Virus record (IMG/VR): IMGVR_UViG_3300034283_000503
Coordinates: 1-33,078 of that record
Length of the DNA stretch: 33,078 bases
Reading direction: 5' to 3' (one strand)
From: a virus
Position numbers and translations under genes: made by a program
Part shown: positions 1 through 9,754 of the stretch, one piece after another
Numbering within the stretch: position 1 is the first letter of the stretch
Layout: every line of letters starts with the position of its first letter
The notes under the pieces: model-generated
What the model was told of the DNA's origin: nothing
The model's database searches: none
Seen by the model: the letters and a program-made list of their open reading frames with translations, nothing else

Positions 1-1053
1 AAATCAGTACAAGAAGTAGAAAAAGAATTGCTTGACAAACACGAAAAGCAATTTAATGAAACTGTTGAGGAAACTCCGGTTATAAATATGGAAACACCTG
101 CACAGGAAGCTGCACAGGAGGTTGAATTAAAAGAAGAAGACGTTCTTTCATATATTGGGAAGAGATATAATAAGCAGATTAACTCATTTGATGAGTTGTT
201 AGCTGAGCGTAGTCAGGCAGAAGATTTGCCCGAAGACGTTGCTGCTTATTTTAAATACAAAAAGGAAACAGGAAGAGGATTTGAAGACTTTGTCAATTTG
301 AGAAAGGATTACGATTCAATGGAGCCTGAAGAACTTTTGCATAGTTATTTGGCTGCCACTCAGGAAGGTTTTGATGATAGCGATATTGATGTCCTAATGG
401 ACGACTATCGTTACGATGAAGATATTGACGAGGAGCATACAATTAAAAAAATAAAGTTAGCAAAGAAGAAGATTATTGGTGAAGCTAAAAAATACTTCAA
501 TCAACAAAAGGAAAAATACAATATGCCCCTTGAGTCAAGTGCGGTAGGTATTCCTAATGAAGAGAAGGAAGTCTATGAGGCTTATAAACAATATACACAA
601 CAAGCAAAAAGCCAACAGGAGCAAGAATCTCGCAAACGCGATTGGTTCCAAAAGAAGACAGATGAGGTATTTAACGAAGAATTTAAAGGTTTTGAATTTA
701 ACGTAAATGACCGAAAGTTATCTTTTACTCCCGGTGATTCTAATGAGTTGAAAAAAAGTCAATCAACACCACTAAACTTTATTAATAAGTTTTTGGATGA
801 AGACGGACTAATGAAAGACGCAGCAGGATACCACAGGTCATTAGCAATCGCAATGAATCCCGACAGATTTGCCAAGTTCTTTTACGAACAAGGTTTATCT
901 GATGCTACCGAGGATGTAATGCGCAAGACTAAAAACATTAATATGTCTGAGCGTAGAGCACCCGAAGTAACAAACAAAGGAGGAATGCAAGTAAAAGCAA
1001 AGGACAACGATTCAGGTCGTGCCCTAAAAATTAAAAGTATTAAACGAATTTAA
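1..1053 (+). CDS. Probable capsid scaffolding protein, 5'-partial
   Basis: The reading frame is open from base 1, and the nine codons before the TTG at 28 are sense codons, so the true start lies upstream of the window. About 350 residues are visible. The product is very rich in Glu, Lys, Asp and Gln, has almost no Cys, and looks mostly helical and coiled-coil-like, with acidic stretches around residues 115-150 (counted from base 1) and a basic C-terminus ending IKSIKRI. It ends 20 bases before the major capsid gene. A charged helical protein directly before the capsid gene is the usual position and composition of a phage scaffold, which fills the procapsid and leaves or is degraded on maturation. 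No protease motif is visible in the part present. The call rests on composition and position, not on a recognised sequence family. Confidence 0.6.
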   Translation, partial: KSVQEVEKELLDKHEKQFNETVEETPVINMETPAQEAAQEVELKEEDVLSYIGKRYNKQINSFDELLAERSQAEDLPEDVAAYFKYKKETGRGFEDFVNLRKDYDSMEPEELLHSYLAATQEGFDDSDIDVLMDDYRYDEDIDEEHTIKKIKLAKKKIIGEAKKYFNQQKEKYNMPLESSAVGIPNEEKEVYEAYKQYTQQAKSQQEQESRKRDWFQKKTDEVFNEEFKGFEFNVNDRKLSFTPGDSNELKKSQSTPLNFINKFLDEDGLMKDAAGYHRSLAIAMNPDRFAKFFYEQGLSDATEDVMRKTKNINMSERRAPEVTNKGGMQVKAKDNDSGRALKIKSIKRI

Positions 1054-1073
1054 AAACTTAAAAAAAAGAAAAA

Positions 1074-2519
1074 ATGGCAATATTACCTTCACCGGGGTTT
1101 GCGTTACAGCCGAGTGCTGAGCAAGTCCCTTTATCGACAAATTACATTACCAACTTCGACTTCTTAAATCAGTATCTTCCTGATACTTATGAGAAAGAAT
1201 TTGAGCGTTATGGTAACAGAACAATCGCTTCTTTCCTTCGTATGGTAGGAGCTGAGATGCCTTCTAACTCTGACTTAGTAAAATGGGCAGAACAAGGTCG
1301 TCTTCACACTAAATATATTAACTGTGCGTCATCTGCATCTGCAGCTGCTGATACAGCAACAATTACAGTAAGTGATACACTTATCCCTGCTTCAGGTCCG
1401 GGTTCAGGTGGAATAGCTATCCGTAAAGGACAGACTGTTTACATTTCTGACAATGCAGGAACAGGTTCTAACAAAGGTATCGTTATTGCAGTTAACACTA
1501 CTGCAGGTACTTTCCAAGTTGCTTACTACGAAGGTGGTGGTCAAACATTTGGTTCAGCAGCAACATTAACTGTTTGGATTTATGGTTCAGAGTTTAAAAA
1601 AGGAACAAACGGAATGGAAGGCTCTTTAGAGGCTAACGACGATTTCTTTGAAAACTCTCCAATCATTATCAAAGACAAGTACGCAGTATCAGGTTCTGAT
1701 ATGGCTCAAATTGGATGGGTAGAAATTACTACTGAAAATGGAGCAAATGGTTACTTATGGTATTTGAAATCTGAGCACGAAACTCGTTTACGTTTTGAGG
1801 ATTACTTAGAGACCTCTATGGTTGAAGCAGTTCCCGCAGAAGCAGGTTCAGGTGTAGTAACTCAAACTACTTACACTGCTGCAGGTAACAAAGGTTCTGA
1901 AGGTATCTTCTACGTAGTAGAAAACAGAGGAAACGTATGGGGTGGTGGAAATCCAACTACATTAGCTGATTTCGATACAATCATCTCTCGTTTAGATAAG
2001 CAAGGTGCAATTGAAGAGAATGCAATCTTCTTAAACAGAGAGTTTGGTTTTGACATTGACGATATGTTGGCTACATTAAACGGATACAATAGTGGTTCTG
2101 CTGCAAACGGAGCTTCATTTGGTTTGTTTGATAACGACATCGAGATGGCATTAAACTTAGGTTTCACAGGATTCCGTAGAGGTTACGATTTCTACAAGTC
2201 TGATTGGAAATACTTAAATGACCCAACTATGCGTGGTGGTTTACCTGCTACAGCTGGTTCAGGTCGTGTAAACGGTTTATTAGTTCCTGCAGGTTCTACT
2301 TCAGTGTATGACCAAATTATGGGTAAAAACGCTAAGAGACCATTCTTACACGTACGTTACAGAGCTACAGAGGCAGAAGACCGCAGATACAAAACTTGGA
2401 TTACAGGTTCTGCAGGTGGTGCAGCTACAAGCGACCTTGACGCAATGGAGGTTAACTTCTTGTCTGAGAGATGTGTATGTACACTTGGTGCGAACAACTT
2501 CGTATTGTTCAACTACTAA
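1074..2519 (+). CDS. Major capsid protein
   Basis: This 481-residue protein matches the general pattern of major capsid proteins from Bacteroidota tailed phages. It has an N-terminal arm with NYITNFDFLNQYLPD, an early helix around FLRMVGAEMP, and a Gly/Thr/Ser-rich beta insertion from about residue 85 to 180. A conserved C-terminal half follows, including FGFDIDDMLATLNGY, a GFTGFRRGYDFYKSDW stretch and a terminal CVCTLGANNFVLFNY strand. An HK97-type fold is inferred. Codon choice is less AT-extreme than in the neighbours, as expected for the most abundant late protein. The gene sits just after the scaffold-like gene and is followed immediately by a strong hairpin terminator, which would help set its dosage apart from downstream genes. 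The ATG at 1074 follows an A-rich leader without a Shine-Dalgarno sequence. Confidence 0.85.
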   Translation: MAILPSPGFALQPSAEQVPLSTNYITNFDFLNQYLPDTYEKEFERYGNRTIASFLRMVGAEMPSNSDLVKWAEQGRLHTKYINCASSASAAADTATITVSDTLIPASGPGSGGIAIRKGQTVYISDNAGTGSNKGIVIAVNTTAGTFQVAYYEGGGQTFGSAATLTVWIYGSEFKKGTNGMEGSLEANDDFFENSPIIIKDKYAVSGSDMAQIGWVEITTENGANGYLWYLKSEHETRLRFEDYLETSMVEAVPAEAGSGVVTQTTYTAAGNKGSEGIFYVVENRGNVWGGGNPTTLADFDTIISRLDKQGAIEENAIFLNREFGFDIDDMLATLNGYNSGSAANGASFGLFDNDIEMALNLGFTGFRRGYDFYKSDWKYLNDPTMRGGLPATAGSGRVNGLLVPAGSTSVYDQIMGKNAKRPFLHVRYRATEAEDRRYKTWITGSAGGAATSDLDAMEVNFLSERCVCTLGANNFVLFNY

Positions 2520-2524
2520 TTAAT

Positions 2525-2566
2525 AAAAGAAGGTGGTGTCTTTAAAGACACTGCCTTCTTTATTTT
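2525..2566 (+). terminator. Rho-independent terminator after the capsid gene
   Basis: Bases 2529-2558 fold into a near-perfect 15-pair hairpin with two tandem G-T wobbles. Four A residues come before it and a T-rich tract (TTTATTTTATTT) comes after it. The inner part is the 16-base palindrome GTGTCTTTAAAGACAC at 2536-2551. It begins about ten bases after the capsid stop codon. Confidence 0.88.
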
Positions 2567-2593
2567 ATTTATTATTTAATCTTATTATATCAA

Positions 2594-3334
2594 ATGAAAA
2601 ATGCAACACCCGTAGATAAAATCTACAAATTAGTTAAAGAAGCAGCTCCACTTTCGTACACGCTGCCTATAAGAAATTCAAGACGCTATCCATTACTTTG
2701 GTTTGACGAAGCAAATAACGTCAACAGAGCATTAAGATATGCTGTCAATCAAAGAAGTCCTTTTGAGGACGAACAAGATGGTAATGCTATTGTTGAACCT
2801 GTTATTTTTGAAAATGGCTTTTTAAGCGTTTCAAGAACTAATCCTGTTTTACAGCAGTTTTTATATTACCATCCATTAAACGGTAGGTCTTTCGTAGAAG
2901 TTAACAACGAAAAGGATGCCAACAAAGAGGTAGAGATTTTAAATATTGAGGTTGATGCGCTTATTGAGGCTCGCCAATTATCTCTTGACCAATTAGAAAC
3001 AATGTCAAGGGTATTATTTGGAAGAGACCCTCAGAAAGTTACTACAGCCGAGTTAAAGAGAGATATATTGGTGTTTGCTAAAAGAGACCCAAGAGCTTTC
3101 TTAAACGTATTAAATGACCCAATGCTTAGACACAATGCTAACATTCACGTGTTCTTTAATGCTAAGCTATTAAACTTCAGAAACAACAACAAGGAGGTTT
3201 GGTTTAATACCGCTACCAATAAAAAGAAAATGCTTTCTGTACCATTTGGGGAGGACCCTTATTTAACAGTAGCTCATTACCTTCAATCTGATGATGGTCT
3301 TGACCATTTAAAGATGTTAGAGAGTAACCTATAG
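2594..3334 (+). CDS. Conserved phage structural-region protein of unknown function
   Basis: This 246-residue soluble protein has no signal peptide or membrane segment. Recognisable stretches are PLLWFDEANN near the N-terminus, a helical ETMSRVLFGRDP region in the middle, and a conserved-looking C-terminal half with DPMLRHNANIHVFFNAKL, KEVWFNT and VPFGEDPYLTVAHYLQSD. I recall similar proteins as a recurring gene between capsid and connector genes in Bacteroidota phages, but no function is known to me. It is flanked by its own terminators on both sides, after the capsid gene and after itself. It may therefore be transcribed mainly by read-through or from a promoter I cannot identify in 2567-2593. 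A minor capsid or completion role is an inference from position only. Confidence 0.75.
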   Translation: MKNATPVDKIYKLVKEAAPLSYTLPIRNSRRYPLLWFDEANNVNRALRYAVNQRSPFEDEQDGNAIVEPVIFENGFLSVSRTNPVLQQFLYYHPLNGRSFVEVNNEKDANKEVEILNIEVDALIEARQLSLDQLETMSRVLFGRDPQKVTTAELKRDILVFAKRDPRAFLNVLNDPMLRHNANIHVFFNAKLLNFRNNNKEVWFNTATNKKKMLSVPFGEDPYLTVAHYLQSDDGLDHLKMLESNL

Positions 3335-3362
3335 ATTAGTTTATAGTAAAAATACAATTAAC

Positions 3363-3389
3363 GGGGGTGCAATTTGTACCCCCTTTTTT
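3363..3389 (+). terminator. Rho-independent terminator
   Basis: Bases 3363-3383 form a 9-pair stem, with five G-C pairs at its base, one G-T wobble and an ATT loop. Six T residues follow directly at 3384-3389. It lies between the 246- and 248-residue genes, just before a promoter-like box. Confidence 0.88.
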
Positions 3390-3392
3390 CTT

Positions 3393-3400
3393 TATATTTG
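3393..3400 (+). promoter_or_regulatory. Bacteroidota-type -7 promoter element
   Basis: TATATTTG matches TAnnTTTG, the -7 consensus of the Bacteroidota primary sigma factor. It lies 17 bases before the ATG at 3418. A TTG at 3374-3376, inside the terminator hairpin, could serve as the -33 box, but the gap of 16 is a little short. Its place right after a terminator makes a restart of transcription for the connector and tail genes plausible. Confidence 0.55.
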
Positions 3401-3417
3401 TAAAAAAAAGAATATAG

Positions 3418-4164
3418 ATGATTAACGACGTAAGAAACACAGTCCTATCCGTGTTAAATAAAAACAACTACGGTTATATCTCTCCATCAGACTTTAATTT
3501 GTACGCTAAAAATGCGCAAATGGAGATATATGAGGAGTATTTTATTAGTTATAATAAGGTTACAAATGCTGAAAACGCTCGTGTTTCAGGTACAGACTAC
3601 GCGGATACTAAACTTCCTATTGCTGAAATTTTAGAAATTTTTATGCACGTAGATACGCTTGCTCAAGCAACACCTTTAACTAATGAATATAAATATCCGT
3701 CTTTAATAACTACGGGATTTGATGCTTATATGATTTCTAAGATAGAGATTTTTGATTTATTTGGTTTACGTTTAGGTGAAGCAGAAAAAGTTTCTGTTAG
3801 CAAGATTAATATGTTGGTAGATTCTATCTATACAACTCCTAATACTAAGTACCCTGCATACACATTAGTTGGAAATATTATTAGTGTTTACCCTGATACT
3901 ATTAATGGGGTTAACTCTGTAAAATGTACATACTTTAGCTATCCTGCAGACCCTAAGTGGACTTATATTACCTTAGTAAATGGTGAGCCTGCATTTGACC
4001 AATCTCAACCTGACTATCAAGACTTCCAATTACCAATTGAAGATGGATATAAATTAATTATGAAGATTCTTCAGTATTGTGGTGTATCAATTAGAGAGTC
4101 TGAGGTTGCAGCATTTGCAATAGGTCAAGAGCAAAGCGGAAGCCTATCATCTAATAAACAATAA
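3418..4164 (+). CDS. Probable head-tail connector/adaptor protein
   Basis: This 248-residue protein starts with a helical N-terminal segment (NDVRNTVLSVLNKNNYGYIS) followed by SPSDFNLYAKNAQMEIYEEY, a pattern seen in small connector proteins of Bacteroidota phages. The middle is mixed alpha/beta with PAYTLVGNIISVYPD. The end is helical (EDGYKLIMKILQYCGVSIRE) and Gln/Ser-rich. It lies between the capsid genes and the hub-like protein, and its partner at 4175 is similar in design (N-terminal helices, a central beta part, a C-terminal helix). I infer that both form rings below the portal. I see no catalytic motif. The start follows the TAnnTTTG box at 3393. The role comes from position and overall pattern, not from a firmly identified domain. 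Confidence 0.6.
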   Translation: MINDVRNTVLSVLNKNNYGYISPSDFNLYAKNAQMEIYEEYFISYNKVTNAENARVSGTDYADTKLPIAEILEIFMHVDTLAQATPLTNEYKYPSLITTGFDAYMISKIEIFDLFGLRLGEAEKVSVSKINMLVDSIYTTPNTKYPAYTLVGNIISVYPDTINGVNSVKCTYFSYPADPKWTYITLVNGEPAFDQSQPDYQDFQLPIEDGYKLIMKILQYCGVSIRESEVAAFAIGQEQSGSLSSNKQ

Positions 4165-4174
4165 AAAATAAATT

Positions 4175-5098
4175 ATGGCATATATATCACAATACGAATA
4201 CTACGATAATAATGGTGTAGCTCCCGAAGATAAAAACTGGGGTTCATACCAATATGTATCACTATATGATATAGTTAATAACTTTTTATTAATGTATTAT
4301 GGTAATCACTCTTTAGTAAATAATGAGGAGAGATATAAGATTTTATTCCACGCCAAAAGAGCGGTTCAAGAATTAAATTACGATGCATTTAAAGAGATAA
4401 AGGCTTTAGAGTTAACTGTAGCAAGCAACTTAATTTTTGTATTGCCATCTGATTATGTCAATTGGGTACGTATTTCTTTGTACAAGGATGGTTATTTAAG
4501 ACCACTTACAGAGAATATTCAAGTGTTGTCGGCTAATGCTTACCTTCAAGATAATAAAGGATTTATTTTATTTGACCAAAATGGTAATATTATATCTCCT
4601 CAAAATTCTCAAATTGATTTTCAAAGATTAAATAACCAAAAGAAAGACATCTACTTAAATCCAAACAGCCCTTACAACGGGCAAGAAGGTTGGTATATGG
4701 ACGGACTATGGTACTTCCAATTTACTATTGGTGCTCGTTTTGGTTTAAACACAGAAACTGCTAACTTTAACCCAACATTTAATATCGATAAGAAGAAGGG
4801 TGTAATTAATTTTAGTTCAGATATGATGGAGCAGTCGTGTATTCTTGAGTATATATCTGATGGTATGGAAAATGGAGATGACTCTTTAGTAACTGTTAAT
4901 AAATTATTTGAGTCGTATATATACGCATATATCCAATACGAGATAGTAAACTCTAAATTAGGAGTTCAGGAATATGTCGTTGCACGTGCTCGCAAAAATA
5001 AGTCTTCATTATTAAGAAATGCAAAAATAAGAATTAGCAATATACATCCGGGAAGATTATTAATGAATCTAAGAGGGATGGATAAGATGATTAAATAA
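4175..5098 (+). CDS. Probable connector or tail tubular protein
   Basis: This 307-residue protein has an N-terminal Tyr/Asn-rich segment and helices with ERYKILFHAKRAVQELNYDA. Next comes a conserved-looking LPSDYVNWVRISLYKDGYL stretch, a beta-rich middle, and a strongly basic helical C-terminus with KSSLLRNAKIRISNIHPG and LLMNLRGMDKMIK. I recognise the PSDYV and IHPGRLLM blocks as recurring in structural proteins of Bacteroidota phages. The ATG at 4175 follows AAAAATAAATT, the same A/T-rich start context used at 5103 and 9755. Together with the preceding gene it probably bridges portal and tail hub. A purely structural role is assumed because no enzymatic signature is visible. Confidence 0.6.
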   Translation: MAYISQYEYYDNNGVAPEDKNWGSYQYVSLYDIVNNFLLMYYGNHSLVNNEERYKILFHAKRAVQELNYDAFKEIKALELTVASNLIFVLPSDYVNWVRISLYKDGYLRPLTENIQVLSANAYLQDNKGFILFDQNGNIISPQNSQIDFQRLNNQKKDIYLNPNSPYNGQEGWYMDGLWYFQFTIGARFGLNTETANFNPTFNIDKKKGVINFSSDMMEQSCILEYISDGMENGDDSLVTVNKLFESYIYAYIQYEIVNSKLGVQEYVVARARKNKSSLLRNAKIRISNIHPGRLLMNLRGMDKMIK

Positions 5099-5102
5099 TA
5101 TT

Positions 5103-8100
5103 ATGGCGAATATAACAAGGAATTTTACAGCGGGCAGAATGAATAAAGTTGTCGATGAGAGACTTATTCCTAATGGCGAGTATATTGATGCATTAAATAT
5201 TAGGATGGGTTCTACAGAACAATCTGAGATTGGTGCTATTGAAAATACTAAAGGTAATCTACCGCTTACTTCTTTAAATTATATTGACGGAACACCATTA
5301 AGCGCATCAGCAAGATGTATTGGTGCCGTTGAAGATGCTGCCAATGAAACAATTTATTGGTTTGTTCACGACCCTGCATTTCCTGTAGGAGCTACAGGTA
5401 AACTTGATATAATAGCATCGTTTAATGTTTTTACTAACATATTAACTTATAATGTAATAAGTATAGATGATGGTAATGGTTTAAATACAACATTAAACTT
5501 TAATCCAACATATTTAATTACTGGCGTTAATATAATTAATGATTTTTTATATTTCACAGATAACTATAATCCGCCACGCTTTATAAAAACTACAATTAAC
5601 TATCCTAATCCTGTATTAGATATAGACCAATTTAGTGCTGAATCAATTTTAGTTATAAAGCAACCACCTATTGAGGCACCTACTATTCAACCAATAGCTA
5701 CAAGTAGTCAAGATAATTTCTTAGAGACAAGATTTATTTGTTTTGCTTATAGATATGAGTATGCGGATGGGCAGTATTCTGCTACGTCTCAATTCTCGGC
5801 ACCTTCATTCTTTCCTAAACCATTTAATTTCAGTATTGAAAGTTATTTAAATGAGGGAATGGTAAATAATACTAATGCCTGTAATATAACTTTGAATACA
5901 GGCGGACCTCTTGTAAAGAGTATTGATTTACTTTTTAAAAATGCAGATGGTAATATTATTAAGGTTATTGAAAAATTAAATAAACAAGAATTAGGTATTC
6001 CTGATAATTCATTATACCCTTACCAATTCTCAAATAGTAAAATCTTTACAGTATTACCTGAATCTGAGTTGCTTAGATTGTACGACAACGTACCACTTCT
6101 TGCACAAGCTCAAACTATTATGGGTAATAGATTAATGTATGGTAATTATATTGAAGGTTACGACCTTGTAGATTTAAATGGTATTGCTACAATGTTTGAA
6201 TACACTACTACATTAGTAAGTGAAACAATTGGGGATACACCAATACCTGACGGAACAGGTATAGGTAATTATACTATTAATGGACCTATATCTGTAACAG
6301 ATGCGTATGTTACTATGGATTTAGATGGCTTAAATTTAATTTCAGGCTCTTCTATTAACTTAGATGTTAATATTGAGCACGCACAATTTTCAGGTACTTT
6401 GCCTTACCCAACTGCAACTACAGGAACTATACAATTATCATTTACATTTTATTTACAAACAAACTACGCCTCGGCTTATGATTTAGCAAATAGTACAGAA
6501 TTTAAAGATGCTATTGGTACAACCCTTAACATTAAACCTGTGTATTCTGCAAATCCATTAGATGAAACATCTTGTGATGGTATTACTTTTACAGATAACG
6601 TAAACTGTGTATTACCAAATACATTAGATGCATTAATTAAATATAGAAGTGGTATAACAGGAACAAATCAACCTATATTTATTGATACATTACCGGGTAG
6701 TTCTGTTATTGGGTTATTATTTCCTGCAATGGAATATGTTGATAATGTAACTACTCCAACTCAAAGTGTATTTGAATATTATAAAGTAAATTTTGCTCAG
6801 GCAACATTTCAAGAAATAGCAAACCCTAAAAGTCTACATAGTAATAGAGACTACGAGATTGGTATTGTTTATATGGACGAGTTTAATAGGTCTTCAACAG
6901 CCTTAGTAAGTCCTAATAATACTCTACATATTCCTTGTGGAGATGCTAAAAATAAAAATAGTATTAGGGTAACTATCCCTCCAACACAGATTGCTCCTTA
7001 TTGGGCAAAAAGATATAAGTTTGTAATTAAGCCTGACGAAGAAAATTATGAAACTATTTATAGTAGTATATTCTTTAAAGACCCAAATACAAATGAAACA
7101 TATTTTTTACTTGAGGGTGAGAATGCAAGGAAGGTAGAGCAAGGCGATAGATTTATTGTTAAGGCTGATTCGGATGGTCCTACAGAAACTTGTGTTTATG
7201 CAACTGTTTTAGAAAAAGAATCTAAGGCTGAAAATTTTATTGTTATACCAAGTGAATTAGACCCTTCTCAAGATATATATGTTCCTTCGGGAGTTTATAT
7301 GAAAATAAATACAAACAGTTTTTCTGCTGTCACTGACGAATTATCTGTAATAGCTCCGGGAAATTTACTTACAACGGCTGAGTACGAAGGTACTTCTCCT
7401 ATATTAAATTACCCAATGAATGTTGAACGTGTAGTAGGATATGACCCTTTAAACCCAACTTGGGTATATCAAGATTATACCGTACCTGCGGGGAGTAGAA
7501 TAAAATTACTTATAAAGTTATCAAGATTAGGTAAGAGTGACGGAACTGGTGCCTGTGAAAGAAGGATTTATACATTAGAAAAAACATATGTATCATCAAA
7601 TAATTATGATAATATGCAAGATTGGTGGAATGGAGAAAATATCCAAACTACTATTAATGATGGTATTACTGAGTGTGGTGGTGGGTGTACAATTAATAAT
7701 GTTTATATACCAACTACTGCCACTACTGCAATAGATGTTTTAACAGCTCTTGGTACTAACTACTATAAGTTTTATAGAAACGCTACAACAAACTATTTAG
7801 GATTACTTGTTACAGGTACATATACTTGTGGTGGTAGTCGTGCGGGTAGATTGTCAAAGGCAAGTGCTGACATAACTGTTTACAGGGCAGAGACTACAAT
7901 TGTATTTGAGACAGAGCCTCAAGATGCACAGCCAAACATTTGGTATGAGAATGATTTGTCATTTAGTATCAGCGCATCGGGTGAGCATACGGGTAATGTG
8001 ACTAGCCAAGACTTTGCTCTTGGTATCCCTGCTGTTATAGATACAAACTTTTTCAACTGTTTTGCTTTTGGTAATGGTGTTGAAAGTTATAAGATTCGTG

Positions 8101-9743
8101 ATTCAATCACAGGAAGAGCATTTAACTTAGGCAATAGAGTAACGTCTGTAGCTAATCAAGACTACAGCGAGGTAAATAGATTTGCTGACATTACTTATAG
8201 CGGTGTATTTAATAACGAATCAAATGTTAATAAGTTAAATGAATTTAATTTAGGCTTATTAAACTTTAAGAATTTAGAAATATCTTTTGGTCCAATCTAT
8301 TTACTGGATGCAAGGAAGACTGATATTCTTGTATTACAAGAAGATAAAATTTCTTATGTATTAGAAGGTAAAAATATGTTGTATGATGCTACAGGTGGTA
8401 GTGTTTTGACATCTGTACCTGAGATATTAGGGAGCCAAGTTGCTCGTACTGAAAAGTATGGTATTAGCTTTAACCCTGAAAGTTATGTTCAGTGGGGAAC
8501 AGATAGATACTTTACAGATACCAAGAGAGGTGCCGTTATTCAGTTAACGGGGGATGATTCTGCTTCAAGTCAACTAACTGTTGTATCAGAGAGTGGGATG
8601 AGGTCTTGGTTTAGAGATTTATTTATTGAATCTTTTAATACTCAAAAGCTCGGAGGATTTGACCCTTATTTAAATGAATATGTATTATCATCTAATGATA
8701 TAGTAGTACCAAGTAATCCTCAGTGTTTAGATTGTGGTATTACTCAAACATTTGCTTTAACTATAGGAGATGAGATAAATTATTGTGTTGATTTAAGTCA
8801 ATTAGTAGGTGATGTAATTATATCATACTCAATTGTTGGCGTAGGTACAGTTACAATTAATGCAAATTATAATGATATAATTTATAGTTCAGGAGATATT
8901 GGCGGTAGTGGTAGTTTTAATTTTAATAAAGATATTCAAAATATAAGTACGGTTGATATACAAATATTATCAAGTGGAACCGTAACTCTTCAATTAACTG
9001 TTAATTGCCCTGCTCAACAAGAATTAAAGATTGTTAATGTAGTAGTAACTAATGATTATCAAGCAGGAGAAACTATTCATACTCAATATAGATACACTAA
9101 TGGAACTTTTGTTTCTCCATTACAATCTAATTTGGTATCATTTGTTTCAGGTACAGCCAATCCTCTTGTTTCATTTTACAATATACTAACGGGTTATGTA
9201 GGGTCTGGAGGATTTCCTCCTGCAGGAAGTACAATGACTATTAGTACAAATAAATATGCAAGTGATACATTTGACTTTGACCCTTTAAGTGATAAGTTTA
9301 TGTATTACAGGTCTAATACATTGTATGCTAATAACCCCGTAGATATTCAGATTTTATTGTTTGTTGCAAGTACGGCTTCCCCTAATTTGGGAGGTGGTGC
9401 CTATAATTATGCAGACTTTACTGTACCAACTACAGGAGAATATTTATATTTGATTTGGGATTTTAGAGATTCAGTTTCTGTACCTTTGTGTTACGATGAA
9501 AATGACAATATAACTACTATTTGTTGTGATTGCGAATTACCTTGTCGTACATTTAGTCCTGAAGGATTAGAAACTCCAAGTGCTGAATTTCAATGGATTG
9601 ATTGCAATGGAGACAGTCAAAATTTAACAATAACAGGAGATACTCCATTACCATATAATACTATATGTGTATTAAAACCTTATACTCCATTTTTAATTAG
9701 TGGTATTATAGGATTTGATTTATTAGGTGATTGCAGTCTTTAA
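5103..9743 (+). CDS. Tail hub/stabilisation-like protein with Cys-rich C-terminal extension
   Basis: This 1546-residue protein begins with a signature that recurs in phage tail stabilisation/hub proteins: a basic N-terminus, then GRMNKVVDERLIPNGEYIDA and an AIENTKGN motif. The beta-rich body continues to about residue 1200, where RYFTDTKRGAVIQL and GFDPYLNEYVLSSND close the conserved part. The last ~340 residues are a separate Ser/Thr/Gly-rich beta region. It starts at a PQCLDCGI motif and ends in a Cys cluster (ICCDCELPC, then WIDCNGDS, NTICVL and GDCSL). I infer that the body forms the tail nozzle or hub and that the extension is exposed, possibly for receptor contact. The gene follows its neighbour by four bases. 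A canonical slippery site for fusion with the next, also Cys-rich, gene was looked for and not found. Confidence 0.7.
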   Translation: MANITRNFTAGRMNKVVDERLIPNGEYIDALNIRMGSTEQSEIGAIENTKGNLPLTSLNYIDGTPLSASARCIGAVEDAANETIYWFVHDPAFPVGATGKLDIIASFNVFTNILTYNVISIDDGNGLNTTLNFNPTYLITGVNIINDFLYFTDNYNPPRFIKTTINYPNPVLDIDQFSAESILVIKQPPIEAPTIQPIATSSQDNFLETRFICFAYRYEYADGQYSATSQFSAPSFFPKPFNFSIESYLNEGMVNNTNACNITLNTGGPLVKSIDLLFKNADGNIIKVIEKLNKQELGIPDNSLYPYQFSNSKIFTVLPESELLRLYDNVPLLAQAQTIMGNRLMYGNYIEGYDLVDLNGIATMFEYTTTLVSETIGDTPIPDGTGIGNYTINGPISVTDAYVTMDLDGLNLISGSSINLDVNIEHAQFSGTLPYPTATTGTIQLSFTFYLQTNYASAYDLANSTEFKDAIGTTLNIKPVYSANPLDETSCDGITFTDNVNCVLPNTLDALIKYRSGITGTNQPIFIDTLPGSSVIGLLFPAMEYVDNVTTPTQSVFEYYKVNFAQATFQEIANPKSLHSNRDYEIGIVYMDEFNRSSTALVSPNNTLHIPCGDAKNKNSIRVTIPPTQIAPYWAKRYKFVIKPDEENYETIYSSIFFKDPNTNETYFLLEGENARKVEQGDRFIVKADSDGPTETCVYATVLEKESKAENFIVIPSELDPSQDIYVPSGVYMKINTNSFSAVTDELSVIAPGNLLTTAEYEGTSPILNYPMNVERVVGYDPLNPTWVYQDYTVPAGSRIKLLIKLSRLGKSDGTGACERRIYTLEKTYVSSNNYDNMQDWWNGENIQTTINDGITECGGGCTINNVYIPTTATTAIDVLTALGTNYYKFYRNATTNYLGLLVTGTYTCGGSRAGRLSKASADITVYRAETTIVFETEPQDAQPNIWYENDLSFSISASGEHTGNVTSQDFALGIPAVIDTNFFNCFAFGNGVESYKIRDSITGRAFNLGNRVTSVANQDYSEVNRFADITYSGVFNNESNVNKLNEFNLGLLNFKNLEISFGPIYLLDARKTDILVLQEDKISYVLEGKNMLYDATGGSVLTSVPEILGSQVARTEKYGISFNPESYVQWGTDRYFTDTKRGAVIQLTGDDSASSQLTVVSESGMRSWFRDLFIESFNTQKLGGFDPYLNEYVLSSNDIVVPSNPQCLDCGITQTFALTIGDEINYCVDLSQLVGDVIISYSIVGVGTVTINANYNDIIYSSGDIGGSGSFNFNKDIQNISTVDIQILSSGTVTLQLTVNCPAQQELKIVNVVVTNDYQAGETIHTQYRYTNGTFVSPLQSNLVSFVSGTANPLVSFYNILTGYVGSGGFPPAGSTMTISTNKYASDTFDFDPLSDKFMYYRSNTLYANNPVDIQILLFVASTASPNLGGGAYNYADFTVPTTGEYLYLIWDFRDSVSVPLCYDENDNITTICCDCELPCRTFSPEGLETPSAEFQWIDCNGDSQNLTITGDTPLPYNTICVLKPYTPFLISGIIGFDLLGDCSL

Positions 9744-9754
9744 AAAATAAAATT

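Noticed and set aside
1910-2523. Alternative frames overlapping the major capsid gene
   Set aside because: They lack start context and homology-like motifs and are explained by the codon composition of the capsid gene.
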